Origin: an uncultured Eubacterium sp.
GTDB taxonomy: Bacteria; Bacillota; Clostridia; Oscillospirales; Acutalibacteraceae
DNA: 40,267 nt
NCBI GenBank assembly: GCA_910583925.1
Contig: CAJTZJ010000016.1
Span: 1-40,267 of the forward strand
Direction of reading: 5' to 3'
The position numbers and the translations under genes were made by a program. Below the pieces are notes generated by a model, which saw nothing but the letters and a program-made list of their open reading frames with translations, did not search any database and was not told the origin of the DNA. Below are positions 8,576 to 16,332 of the stretch, one piece after another; position 1 is the first letter of the stretch, and every line of letters starts with the position of its first letter.

Positions 8576-9670
8576 ATGAAACTTGGAATTGTAGGACTTC
8601 CGAATGTTGGAAAAAGTACACTTTTTAATGCAATAACAAACGCAGGCGCACAAAGTGCAAACTACCCTTTCTGCACAATTGAGCCAAATGTTGGTATGGT
8701 CAGCGTACCTGACGAAAGGCTTGATAAGCTTGCAGAAATGTATCAGCCCGATAAATTTACACCTGCAACAATTGAATTTGTTGATATAGCAGGACTTGTT
8801 AAAGGTGCCTCAAAGGGAGAAGGACTCGGAAACAAATTTTTAAGCCACATCAGAGAGGTAGACTCTGTTATCCATGTTGTAAGATGCTTTGAAAACAATG
8901 ACATAACCCATGTTGACGGCTCTATTGACCCCGCAAGAGATATCGAAACAATCAATCTTGAGCTTATTTTATCAGACCTTGACATTCTTGCCAGAAGAAT
9001 TGACAGCCGAAAAAAGGCTATGAAAGGTGATAAAACCATTGCACCCGAAGTTGCATTCCTTGAAAAGCTTTATTCCGAAATGGAAGAAGGAAAAACAGCA
9101 AGATCCGTTGAAATTTCAGAGGACGAGCAGGAATACCTTAAAGAGGTTTCGCTTCTTACAATAAAACCGGTTATCTATGCCTGCAATATGAGCGAGGACG
9201 ATTTTGCAAACGGAATCGACGGTAACAAAAACTTTAATATAGTTAAGACTATTGCTGCAGAAGAAGATGCCGAAACATTACCTATCTGTGCTGAAATGGA
9301 AGCTGAAATTGCAACACTTGAAGAAGAGGAAAAGGAAATCTTTCTTGCCGACATGGGTCTTGAGAAAAGCGGACTTGACAGACTCATAAAAAAAAGTTAT
9401 CACTTGCTTGGTCTGATTTCATTCCTTACAGCAGGAAAAAAAGAGGTTCGTGCATGGACTATTAACGAAGGCACAAAGGCACCACAGGCAGCCGGAAAAA
9501 TCCACACGGATTTTGAAAGAGGCTTTATAAGAGCAGAAGTTGTTTCCTTTGAGGATTTAATGGAAAACGGCAGTCTCAGTGTATGCAAAGAAAAGGGTCT
9601 TGTTAAGAGCGAAGGCAAGGAATATGTTATGAAAGACGGAGATATTGTAGAGTTCAGATTCAATGTCTGA
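8576..9670 (+). CDS. ychF: Redox-regulated ribosome-associated ATPase/GTPase YchF (OLA1 family)
   Basis: A 364-residue Obg-family P-loop protein, cytoplasmic and associated with ribosomes. G1 is GLPNVGKST at 7-15, G3 is DIAG, and the noncanonical G4 is NMSE where classical GTPases have NKxD. This is the known basis of the family's preference for ATP. A TGS domain closes the protein (about 280-364). It starts 16 bases after the lipoprotein gene with AAGGAG at good spacing, so the two are probably co-transcribed, although no functional link is evident. Length is typical. Confidence 0.97.
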   Translation: MKLGIVGLPNVGKSTLFNAITNAGAQSANYPFCTIEPNVGMVSVPDERLDKLAEMYQPDKFTPATIEFVDIAGLVKGASKGEGLGNKFLSHIREVDSVIHVVRCFENNDITHVDGSIDPARDIETINLELILSDLDILARRIDSRKKAMKGDKTIAPEVAFLEKLYSEMEEGKTARSVEISEDEQEYLKEVSLLTIKPVIYACNMSEDDFANGIDGNKNFNIVKTIAAEEDAETLPICAEMEAEIATLEEEEKEIFLADMGLEKSGLDRLIKKSYHLLGLISFLTAGKKEVRAWTINEGTKAPQAAGKIHTDFERGFIRAEVVSFEDLMENGSLSVCKEKGLVKSEGKEYVMKDGDIVEFRFNV

Positions 9671-9733
9671 TTACTCTGATTACAATTTTTCTATATTCTA
9701 TATGAAAGTATTATGACAAGAAATAAATTTTTC

Positions 9734-9763
9734 TTGACAATTTTAGACACAGTGATGTATAGT
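9734..9763 (+). promoter_or_regulatory. Candidate promoter of the sigma-factor gene
   Basis: TTGACA and TATAGT with an 18-base spacer. The predicted start near 9770 is only about 10 bases before the ATG at 9780 and would clip the AGGTGG ribosome site. The real start may be further upstream, or the leader may be unusually short. Confidence 0.45.
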
Positions 9764-9779
9764 GTAATAGGTGGAATAT

Positions 9780-10349
9780 ATGAAGGCGATAAACGAATTA
9801 AATGAAGCTGAAATTCTTTCACTATGCAAAGAAGGAGATAATGAAGCACTAACATTCATTATCACAAGATACAGGACAGCAGTTGAAGCATTGGCATCTA
9901 AATACTCCGATTCCCCTATTGAAAGAGATGATCTTATACAGGAGGGTATGATTGGACTGCTTGCTGCCATTAAATCTTTTGATTGCAGCAAAGGCACAGC
10001 TTTTAGTACCTATTGCTACACCTGCATCAATAATTCTCTACAAACGGCATTACGCAAGGTCAGCAGGCGAAAAGATATTCCTCAAGGGATTCTCGTTTCG
10101 CTTGAAGAGGTTACTGTTAATAATAACACAGCGCTGAGTGCCGAAGATTCTTTCCTTGCTAAGGAAAGCGTATCCTTGTTAACAAATCAACTTCAAAATG
10201 AACTCTCCGAATTTGAAAATATCGTTTTGAGATTACATATGATTGGTTGCAGTTACACCGAAATCGCAGATAAGCTTTGCAAAAAGCCTAAAGCGATAGA
10301 TAACGCTTTACAACGCATTAGAAAGAAACTAAAAGTAGTTTCCTTCTGA
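9780..10349 (+). CDS. Sigma-70 family RNA polymerase sigma factor, sigma-H-like
   Basis: 189 residues. Region 2 includes DDLIQEGMIGLLAAIKSFD, the core-binding and -10-recognition helix, followed by FSTYCYTCINNSLQTALRK. Region 4 near the C-terminus has a helix-turn-helix (GCSYTEIADKLCKKPKAIDN). Regions 1 and 3 are missing or short, as in sigma-H/SpoIIIC-sized factors. The resemblance is to the sporulation/stress factor sigma-H, but the C-terminus differs enough that I leave the symbol empty. The ATG at 9780 has AGGTGG 5 bases upstream and is preferred over the in-frame GTG at 9771. No anti-sigma gene is adjacent. Confidence 0.85.
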   Translation: MKAINELNEAEILSLCKEGDNEALTFIITRYRTAVEALASKYSDSPIERDDLIQEGMIGLLAAIKSFDCSKGTAFSTYCYTCINNSLQTALRKVSRRKDIPQGILVSLEEVTVNNNTALSAEDSFLAKESVSLLTNQLQNELSEFENIVLRLHMIGCSYTEIADKLCKKPKAIDNALQRIRKKLKVVSF

Positions 10350-10400
10350 TTGTCTACGGACATTAACTGCAACAAATTATTATGAAAGAGAGGTAAAAAA

Positions 10401-10679
10401 ATGTACGAAGATAAAACTTTAGTTTGCAAGGATTGCGGAAATGAATTTGTTTTCACAGCAGGCGAACAGGAATTCTACGCTGAAAAAGGCTTTGTTAACG
10501 AGCCTCAGAGATGTAAGGATTGCAGAAATGCAAGAAAAACAGCATCAAGAGGACCGAGAGAAATGCATGATGCTATCTGCGCAAGCTGCGGAGCCGCTTG
10601 TAAGGTTCCATTTCAGCCAAAGGAAGACAGACCTGTATACTGCAGTGAATGCTTTGCTAAAATGAGCGAGGAAAACTGA
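10401..10679 (+). CDS. Zinc-ribbon domain protein
   Basis: A 92-residue protein with two metal-binding modules. The N-terminal one has CKDCG and then CKDCRNAR (residues about 9-45). The C-terminal one has CASCGAACKVPF and then CSECFAKM (about 62-90). It belongs to the widespread small zinc-ribbon proteins of Firmicutes whose role is not established. The second half resembles the CxxC tail found on some cold-shock DEAD-box helicases. AGAGAGG precedes the ATG. A strong terminator follows 46 bases after the stop. Confidence 0.85.
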   Translation: MYEDKTLVCKDCGNEFVFTAGEQEFYAEKGFVNEPQRCKDCRNARKTASRGPREMHDAICASCGAACKVPFQPKEDRPVYCSECFAKMSEEN

Positions 10680-10724
10680 TTACCATCAGACTCTTGCCGA
10701 TTTTGAAATTAATAACACTAAAAT

Positions 10725-10752
10725 CAGCTGTGCAATGCACAGCTGGTTTTTT
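10725..10752 (+). terminator. Intrinsic terminator after the zinc-ribbon gene
   Basis: CAGCTGTGC and GCACAGCTG form a perfect 9-bp stem with a 3-base loop, followed by GTTTTTT. It insulates the downstream tRNA-Ser unit. Confidence 0.85.
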
Positions 10753-10763
10753 GTAAAAAAGTC

Positions 10764-10792
10764 TTGACAACGGAATATTCTTATGATAATAT
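10764..10792 (+). promoter_or_regulatory. Promoter of tRNA-Ser(UGA)
   Basis: TTGACA, a 17-base spacer and TAATAT, with an upstream TGA giving an extended -10. The start would lie a few bases before the tRNA. Confidence 0.8.
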
Positions 10793-10806
10793 ATTCGAGC
10801 AGATAC

Positions 10807-10894
10807 GGAGAGGTATCGAAGCGGTCATAACGAGGCGGTCTTGAAAACCGTTTGGCCAAAAGCCACATGGGTTCGAATCCCATCCTCTCCGCCA
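10807..10894 (+). tRNA. tRNA-Ser(UGA)
   Basis: An 88-base class II tRNA with encoded CCA. The acceptor GGAGAGG pairs with CCTCTCC. The anticodon TGA is at 10842-10844 in the loop CTTGAAA. A long variable arm (TTGGCCAAAAGCCACA) and the T-loop GTTCGAATC are present. It reads UCA and wobble serine codons. Its last bases are copied 150 bases downstream (see the trailing element). Confidence 0.97.
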
Positions 10895-10900
10895 TAGAAA

Positions 10901-10928
10901 AACAAGCACCTTTGTGCTTGTTTTTTTT
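10901..10928 (+). terminator. Terminator of tRNA-Ser(UGA)
   Basis: AACAAGCAC and GTGCTTGTT pair around CTTT and are followed by a run of T. It begins 6 bases after the CCA end, so the trailing element at 10941 should usually lie outside the tRNA transcript. Confidence 0.88.
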
Positions 10929-10940
10929 GTACAATAAAAT

Positions 10941-11050
10941 GTGATTCGAACACGCGGCTCTAAAAATTGAGCTGTAAAGCGAAAATTTTTAGGAGAAAGG
11001 TCCGGTGGACCTTTCGATAGCAAGAAGAGAATCCCATCCTCTCCGCCATA
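10941..11050 (+). repeat. tRNA-Ser trailing element, copy 1 (ends in a copy of the tRNA 3' end)
   Basis: About 110 bases of noncoding, structured sequence. In order: GATTCGAAC (the complement of the tRNA-Ser T-loop), GGCTCT (10956), the pair CTAAAAATT/AATTTTTAG, a perfect hairpin AAAGGTCC-GGT-GGACCTTT (10996-11014), ATAGCAAGA (11017-11025), and a 22-base segment (11029-11050) identical to 10875-10896. That segment is the T-stem 3' half, the acceptor 3' half and the CCA of the tRNA. A second terminator follows immediately. A related element (22891-22997) follows the other tRNA-Ser. No protein explains it. Confidence 0.75.
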
Positions 11051-11080
11051 AAAAAACACCCCTTGGGGTGTTTTTTCTTT
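11051..11080. terminator. Bidirectional terminator between trailing element 1 and the GNAT gene
   Basis: A long A-rich/T-rich hairpin, AAAAAACACCCC against GGGGTGTTTTTT, with T-tracts in both directions. It can stop transcripts from the tRNA side and from the convergent acetyltransferase gene. Confidence 0.85.
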
Positions 11081-11094
11081 TATATTGTTACTTA

Positions 11095-11586
11095 TTACAA
11101 TCCATGATAATATGGACAGATATCTTCATAATGACCATCCTTCATACGAAAGCCTTTCGGAATTGTTCCGAGCTGAACGAAACCGAGCCTTTCATAAAGA
11201 TGCCTTGCATGGATATTTGTAGACACTACAGCATTGAACTGAAGAATACCAAAGCCGTGCTTCTTTCCCTGAAGCAGACAATCCGAAACAAGCTTTTCGC
11301 CGATGTGCAGTCCCCTGCTCTCCGATTTAACAGCATAGCTTGCATTGCAGATATGACCGCACCTGCCCACATTATTAGGATGCAGGATATACAGACCATA
11401 AATGTTTCCATTTTCCGAATCAGCAGCAACAGCGCAATAGGTTTGAGAAGCAAAAAATTCTTTTCCGCTTTCATCGTTTAAAATCTCTTCCTGAGGAAAT
11501 GCAATACCATCTTCAACAACCTCATTCCAGATTTTAATCATTTCCGATAAATCCGCTTCATTATATTGTCTTACTATAATATTCAT
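11095..11586 (-). CDS. GNAT family N-acetyltransferase
   Basis: A 163-residue cytoplasmic acetyl-CoA-dependent acetyltransferase. The acetyl-CoA-binding loop is SRGLHIGEKLVSDCL (variant of R/QxxGxG/A, about 89-104). The following strand-helix FGILQFNAVVSTNIHARHLYERLGF is the standard motif B. The end (FRMKDGHYEDICPYYHGL) resembles the phosphinothricin/amino acid acetyltransferase subgroup, but the acceptor cannot be told. It is a single-gene unit with its own promoter and a shared terminator. Confidence 0.88.
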   Translation of the reverse strand: MNIIVRQYNEADLSEMIKIWNEVVEDGIAFPQEEILNDESGKEFFASQTYCAVAADSENGNIYGLYILHPNNVGRCGHICNASYAVKSESRGLHIGEKLVSDCLLQGKKHGFGILQFNAVVSTNIHARHLYERLGFVQLGTIPKGFRMKDGHYEDICPYYHGL

Positions 11587-11625
11587 TTATTAATCCTTTC
11601 AATTCAAAAGTAATAACAGACATAT

Positions 11626-11654
11626 ATAATAAATATAAAACCGAAAAAATTCAA
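11626..11654 (-). promoter_or_regulatory. Candidate promoter of the GNAT gene
   Basis: TTGAAT, 17 bases and TATTAT on the minus strand give a leader of about 30 bases before the ATG at 11586. Confidence 0.55.
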
Positions 11655-11665
11655 GAGATAACATA

Positions 11666-11697
11666 AAAAAAGCGAACACTCATGTTCGCTTTTTTTA
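11666..11697 (-). terminator. Terminator of the ABC transporter operon
   Basis: AGCGAACA and TGTTCGCT pair around a 4-base loop and are flanked by A7/T7 runs, so the structure works in both directions. The stop codon of the preceding gene lies inside its upstream arm. Confidence 0.88.
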
Positions 11698-12624
11698 TAA
11701 TCTTCTTTCGTCCTCTTTACGCTGTTTATTTGAACGGATAATGGCAGGAATACCAAAACCCAAAGCACCGCCTGCTGCTATACCTGCGATAAGGAAAAGC
11801 CACCAGAGGGGATTGTTCTGTTCATCTTCCCTTTTTTCTTCGGCAACCTCTTTCTTTTCCTCAATTGCAGTTGAAACATCAACCTTTTCGGAATAAGCTT
11901 TTCCGAATTCATCCTCATAGGATATCGTAACAGTTCCCTTTACCTCTCCAAGCTTCTCTGAGCTTACGCGAAGATTGGCACTGCCTGCTGCGCTTGAACC
12001 CGCAGGAATTTCTCCGATAAACAGCACTCCCCCGCTTTCAAGTCCGTCAATATCAAAGCTGAGCTTACAGTTTCTTATTGTACTTTTTCCCGTATTCATT
12101 AGATTCGGTGAAACGGTTTCCGTATTCCCCTGCGTTACCTTTACAGGAAGCTGAATGGAATCATAATCAAGAGAAACAGACTGTTTTACATTAACATATA
12201 TAATATCCGATGCGGAATAGGACGAATAATATTTATCTTCATATTCAACATTAAGTGCAAGCTTATGCTCGCCCGTCTTAGCGGTTTTTGAAGCAACAAC
12301 AGGAACTTTCCATGTGTATGTACTGCTTGCACCGATTTTGCTTACATACTTTGTTCCCGTTCCTTTTGGTCTGATATCGCCCGAATCCTCTGTTAGGGAA
12401 AGCTTAATATTGTATATTGCTTTTTTTGAACTGTAATTCTTTATTACAATCTCTATTTCCTTTTCTTTATCAGGGGAAATGCTATCGCCCTCAATACTAT
12501 ATGAAGAAAGCATTACTCTTGGCAGTGAACCATCCACAGTTGTTTCCGACTCTTCCGCAAAGGCAGGAACGGTAAAGGAAAAACACAGCATAAACACTGT
12601 AATAAATGCAACAAATTTTTTCAT
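11695..12624 (-). CDS. Exported, membrane-anchored protein with CARDB/NEW3-like beta-sandwich domains
   Basis: 309 residues. A Sec signal peptide ends at AFA-EE (about 1-23). Two repeated Ig-like beta-sandwich segments follow (about 33-150 and 152-250). Both have the pattern (S/T)xxxxxxIxVxxxN(T/Y) that I associate with CARDB/NPCBM-associated domains. A Glu/Lys-rich linker leads to one C-terminal membrane helix (WWLFLIAGIAAGGALGFGI) and a basic cytoplasmic tail. It is the third gene of the ABC operon, 5 bases after the permease, with its ribosome site inside the permease end. A periplasmic-adaptor-like or substrate-presenting role is inferred from position only. Confidence 0.75.
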   Translation of the reverse strand: MKKFVAFITVFMLCFSFTVPAFAEESETTVDGSLPRVMLSSYSIEGDSISPDKEKEIEIVIKNYSSKKAIYNIKLSLTEDSGDIRPKGTGTKYVSKIGASSTYTWKVPVVASKTAKTGEHKLALNVEYEDKYYSSYSASDIIYVNVKQSVSLDYDSIQLPVKVTQGNTETVSPNLMNTGKSTIRNCKLSFDIDGLESGGVLFIGEIPAGSSAAGSANLRVSSEKLGEVKGTVTISYEDEFGKAYSEKVDVSTAIEEKKEVAEEKREDEQNNPLWWLFLIAGIAAGGALGFGIPAIIRSNKQRKEDERRL

Positions 12625-12629
12625 TATCT

Positions 12630-15437
12630 CTATAACTCCCTTATATTATCTATAATACTGTTTTTCATTTCTTGTCTGATTTTTACCCACAGGTTTATAC
12701 TGCATATTCCAAACAGGATAATGCAGAATGCAATTGTAACCCACGGATTGAAATCAAACACAAACTCTAAGCTGCTAATATAAGCCTTGACACTTTGATT
12801 TTTAAAAGATACAACCATTGCACAGACAAGATAAATTGATGCAAACAAGCCGAAGCCGATGCCATAACCAATTGCAAAGGTTTTCAAAAGCCGCCTTACA
12901 TACGATTCAACAAATTCTTTTCTTGAAATGCCAACTGCACGAAGCGTTCCGAGTTCCCTTTTTCTTTCACGAATACTTGCGGTAAACGCATTATTTGTTA
13001 AGCTTGCACAGACAGCAAAACCGATTATAATAAGCGAAATCATAACAACAAGCATTGAATTGCTTTCGGATTCTGATCTTTTCTTTGATTCGTATGATGA
13101 ATAAATATTTGTATCATATTTATAAAGTATCGGTTCTGCATAGGATATTACCGACTCATTCATTTCATCATTGATTTCGCCGTCAACAAACAGGTTGACA
13201 CGCTGATATTTTTCGTTTTGTGAAAATCTGTTCATTCCGGCTATAGAGGTTAAAACTCCGAATTTTTTGCCATCAAGAATCCATTGATTTACTTCACTGG
13301 AACTGAAATATTCGGGGCTGATAACTGCACCGACTTTAACCTTTTTATCAACCTTTTCAAAGTTATAGATGTTTTCGGTTTCGGTATAAATCGTATCATC
13401 GGGATCGCCCATAATCATACTTAAATCAATTATATCCCCTGCTTTGTATTCATACTCGCCATAAACGGCATAGTCAAATTTATTATCAACCTTCTCATCA
13501 AGAAGGGTTACATCCCAGAAGCTGTTACCATCGTCTACAATACATACCGCCGCTTTTTGAGGCGCAATAAGAATAATTTCCTCGCCCGAGGTAAGCTTAT
13601 CAAGATTGATGTTTCCCGAAATCAAATTATCTTCAAGCTCTTCCAGCTTCCAGTCATCAACGGCATAAAGCGTTGTCGGAAGAAAATCCTTTCTAAAGCC
13701 TGCCTGTGATTTAATATTGCTGTAGTATTCAGTAAAATCACTTAAAACCAATTCAGCATAATTGCCTCCGTTATATTCATCCAAACCAAGGTTTTCATAA
13801 ACGCTGTCCTGTGCAAGAATTTTAAAATAATCGGTATATTCATCAAGCAGAACATTTATATTGCAGCTTTTTACGCCGAAGGCTTTTGAAATATACGGAG
13901 CAGCCGCTATACTGTTCTTATCTGCATCAGACATTCCGCCGGTTTTATCAAAGGAATTTGTATATGCCATTCCATTATTGTATTCCGTTCTGACAGTATA
14001 GTCATAGCCATATTGATCAGGATGCTTCTTTTCATAAGAAACAAATGAAAAACCGAAACACGAAAAAAGAATGGTTGAAATCAGAATTACTGAAACCGCA
14101 ATCTGATTTCCCTTATGGAATGTCATACTTCTTTCAGCAAGAAGCTTCGGAACGGAAAATTCCTTTTGCGATCTGATTTTCTTGGTTTTCATTTTACGGG
14201 ATACATCTATATTCCTTATAGCCTGCATAGGCATTATCCTTGTTGCATGGATAATCGGAATAAGAGCAGCCAGCATTACCGTAATTAAACCGACAATTCC
14301 GCATAAGATAACAGATAAAACATCTATTGTTAAAACAAAATCATCACTGAGTACATTTAAAAGAGCAAGAACAAGCAAATTAGAAATCACAAGACTGACA
14401 GGGATAGACACAAATGAAATAATCAGTGCTTCCCTGCCTAAAATATTGATAATCTGCTTTCTTGTTGTACCAACAGCACGGAGCATACCAATCTGCTGCT
14501 TTCGCTCCAGAATATTTGCATTAAAGGAATTAACAATTGCAATACAGGAGGTTAACGCAAGTATAATTCCGATAATAGAAATGTATATGATATTGCTTTC
14601 TTCCATAAAGCCGCCATAATAATTTCTGTAATCTGTATATATATTTTCAAATGAATTTTCGTTATCTAAGTGAACAAAATCAGACTGACCAAGATAGTCG
14701 TGCAATACACTTGTTCTATCCTGTATTGTTGTCTGACCATCTACAGTGATAAACGGCTCAAAATCAAAATCCGCATAAGTAAAATAGCAGACAAGACCTT
14801 CTTTGCCTCCAACATCGGTCTGCAGATCCTCACATACAAAAGCAGACGGAACGCAGGAATCAGACAAAACAGGTAAATGCGAATATTTATCCTCAGCTAT
14901 TCCGACCAGCTTATAGCTTTTCGTTTTGAATGTACCGATATGAGATTTTCCGTTCTGCGGAAAAACATCAAGTGTAATTTCATCACCGATTCGGGCTTCA
15001 ATGCCAAGCCTGGACAGAACAGACTGTTCCAGTGCTATCTCATTTTCATTTGTTGGATATGAACCCTCAATAAAGGATTGATACGAAAGTGCCTTTGCAT
15101 CATCATCAAGCCAAGCAAGATAAAAACCATTTTCTTCATTTGCAGCAGAGGTTGAAGCAAAGCCGACCATATGGGCAAAGCCGTATTCATCAATATAGCC
15201 TTCTTTATCGGCATTTTTCATTGCCTGCTCAGAAATATTAATCAGTATTTCATCCTGTATTCCCATAGCTTTTCTGCCCATTTCAAGGCGGGAATAATGA
15301 AAGCTGAACAGAGAAATGATTACACTTGATGAAAAAACCATAGCCAGAATAATACCGATAACCATAACGGTATACTGCTTTTTATGATTTTTAAGATTAC
15401 CGAAAGCAAGCGTATTAACTGTCAGTTTCTTTCTCAC
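12630..15437 (-). CDS. ABC transporter permease with two FtsX domains
   Basis: 935 residues, about eight membrane helices. An N-terminal helix (about 23-45) is followed by a large extracytoplasmic domain and three helices (about 283-400, FtsX domain with ERKQQIGMLRAVGTTRKQI). The pattern then repeats: a helix near 440, a second large external domain and three helices (about 785-925, with ERKRELGTLRAVGISRKEF). This duplicated MacB/BceB-like architecture is typical of transporters for peptides, lipids or cell-wall-active compounds, and it often works mechanically without bulk transport. It starts with GTG, 3 bases after the ATPase stop, and GGAGG overlaps the end of the ATPase. Confidence 0.9.
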   Translation of the reverse strand: MRKKLTVNTLAFGNLKNHKKQYTVMVIGIILAMVFSSSVIISLFSFHYSRLEMGRKAMGIQDEILINISEQAMKNADKEGYIDEYGFAHMVGFASTSAANEENGFYLAWLDDDAKALSYQSFIEGSYPTNENEIALEQSVLSRLGIEARIGDEITLDVFPQNGKSHIGTFKTKSYKLVGIAEDKYSHLPVLSDSCVPSAFVCEDLQTDVGGKEGLVCYFTYADFDFEPFITVDGQTTIQDRTSVLHDYLGQSDFVHLDNENSFENIYTDYRNYYGGFMEESNIIYISIIGIILALTSCIAIVNSFNANILERKQQIGMLRAVGTTRKQIINILGREALIISFVSIPVSLVISNLLVLALLNVLSDDFVLTIDVLSVILCGIVGLITVMLAALIPIIHATRIMPMQAIRNIDVSRKMKTKKIRSQKEFSVPKLLAERSMTFHKGNQIAVSVILISTILFSCFGFSFVSYEKKHPDQYGYDYTVRTEYNNGMAYTNSFDKTGGMSDADKNSIAAAPYISKAFGVKSCNINVLLDEYTDYFKILAQDSVYENLGLDEYNGGNYAELVLSDFTEYYSNIKSQAGFRKDFLPTTLYAVDDWKLEELEDNLISGNINLDKLTSGEEIILIAPQKAAVCIVDDGNSFWDVTLLDEKVDNKFDYAVYGEYEYKAGDIIDLSMIMGDPDDTIYTETENIYNFEKVDKKVKVGAVISPEYFSSSEVNQWILDGKKFGVLTSIAGMNRFSQNEKYQRVNLFVDGEINDEMNESVISYAEPILYKYDTNIYSSYESKKRSESESNSMLVVMISLIIIGFAVCASLTNNAFTASIRERKRELGTLRAVGISRKEFVESYVRRLLKTFAIGYGIGFGLFASIYLVCAMVVSFKNQSVKAYISSLEFVFDFNPWVTIAFCIILFGICSINLWVKIRQEMKNSIIDNIREL

Positions 15438-15440
15438 GGC

Positions 15441-16127
15441 TTAGTCCTCCACTGCTTTGCTGTCTCTTACAATTCTGCCATCTTCAATTGTTAAAATCCT
15501 GTCTGCCTGCTCGGCAACATGCAAATCATGGGTAACAAGAATAAGGGTTACACCCAATTCCTTACTTACAAATTTAAGAAGAGAAAGCACTTCCCTGCCG
15601 CTTTTACCGTCAAGGTTACCTGTCGGTTCATCAGCAAAAAGGATTGCAGGCTTATTGGCAAGCGCCCTTGCGATGGCAATTCGCTGCTGCTGACCTCCAG
15701 AAAGAGCAGATGGAAGATGCTCTACTCTGTCTTCGATACCAAGAATTTTGATTATTTTATTAAGATATTCTTCATCAGGCTTTTTCTTATCAAGCATAAT
15801 GGGAAGAAGAATATTTTCATAACCCGTTAATTCCTGAACAAGATTGTAGGACTGAAAAACAAAACCGAAGCGTCTGCGTCTTAAAATAGAAAGCTGATTA
15901 TCATTATAATCCGAAAGCCTTTTTTCTCCATAGGTTACATATCCTGAGGTTGGATATTCCAGACTGCTGAGCATGTGAAGAAAGGTTGATTTTCCCGAAC
16001 CGGACGGACCGGTAATAGCACAAAATTCTCCCTGTTCAAATGATATGGTAATATCATCAACGGCTTTTACAACATTTTCTCCGTTAAGATATTCCTTTGT
16101 CAGATTTGTGCATTCTATAATTTTCAT
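15441..16127 (-). CDS. ABC transporter ATP-binding protein (MacB/LolD type)
   Basis: A 228-residue ATPase. Walker A GPSGSGKS is at 40-47, the signature LSGGQQQR at 142-149, Walker B ILFADEP ends at 168, and the H-loop lies in VTHD. LolD/MacB-type features are ALSGGQQQRIAIARAL and DEPTGNLDGKSG. The open frame reaches 16154, but the ATG at 16127 has AAAGGAG at ideal spacing. It is the first gene of an operon with the double FtsX permease and the CARDB-like protein. The nearby two-component system (19467-21034) is a plausible regulator, by analogy with Bce/Vex modules. Confidence 0.93.
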   Translation of the reverse strand: MKIIECTNLTKEYLNGENVVKAVDDITISFEQGEFCAITGPSGSGKSTFLHMLSSLEYPTSGYVTYGEKRLSDYNDNQLSILRRRRFGFVFQSYNLVQELTGYENILLPIMLDKKKPDEEYLNKIIKILGIEDRVEHLPSALSGGQQQRIAIARALANKPAILFADEPTGNLDGKSGREVLSLLKFVSKELGVTLILVTHDLHVAEQADRILTIEDGRIVRDSKAVED

Positions 16128-16206
16128 AAAAACTGCTCCTTTTGTATAATGCATAATCTATTTTACAGCTTAATCATATAGTATTTGTCTTACAATTACA
16201 TTAATT

Positions 16207-16230
16207 TTATCTTAAGATATCGTAAGATAA
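16207..16230. promoter_or_regulatory. Inverted repeat between divergent ABC and transporter operons
   Basis: TTATCTTA and TAAGATAA are perfect 8-bp arms around 8 bases that are themselves near-symmetric (AGATATCG). The repeat sits about 80 bases upstream of the ABC ATPase start and about 40 bases upstream of the -35 of the divergent transporter gene. There is no T-tract, so it is more likely a protein-binding site than a terminator. The binding protein is unknown. The nearby OmpR-type regulator is a candidate. Confidence 0.45.
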
Positions 16231-16270
16231 CAAAAATGTATAAAAAAAGAATAAAATTACAAAAAATATA

Positions 16271-16299
16271 GTGCAAACTGCTTAGTGGTATGCTATAAT
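16271..16299 (+). promoter_or_regulatory. Promoter of the transporter/LRR operon
   Basis: GTGCAA, 17 bases and TATAAT with TGC just upstream, an extended -10 that can offset the weak -35. The leader is about 27 bases. Confidence 0.6.
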
Positions 16300-16332
16300 T
16301 GTTAACAGCAAATTTAAAGGGGGAATTTTTAT

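Noticed and set aside
10686..11059. Overlapping minus-strand frames across tRNA-Ser(UGA) encoding peptides with RRGWDSNP-like and ERMGFEPM-like segments
   Set aside because: These are the usual artefact translations of class II tRNA genes on the opposite strand. They run over the tRNA, its terminator and the trailing element, and they lack ribosome sites.
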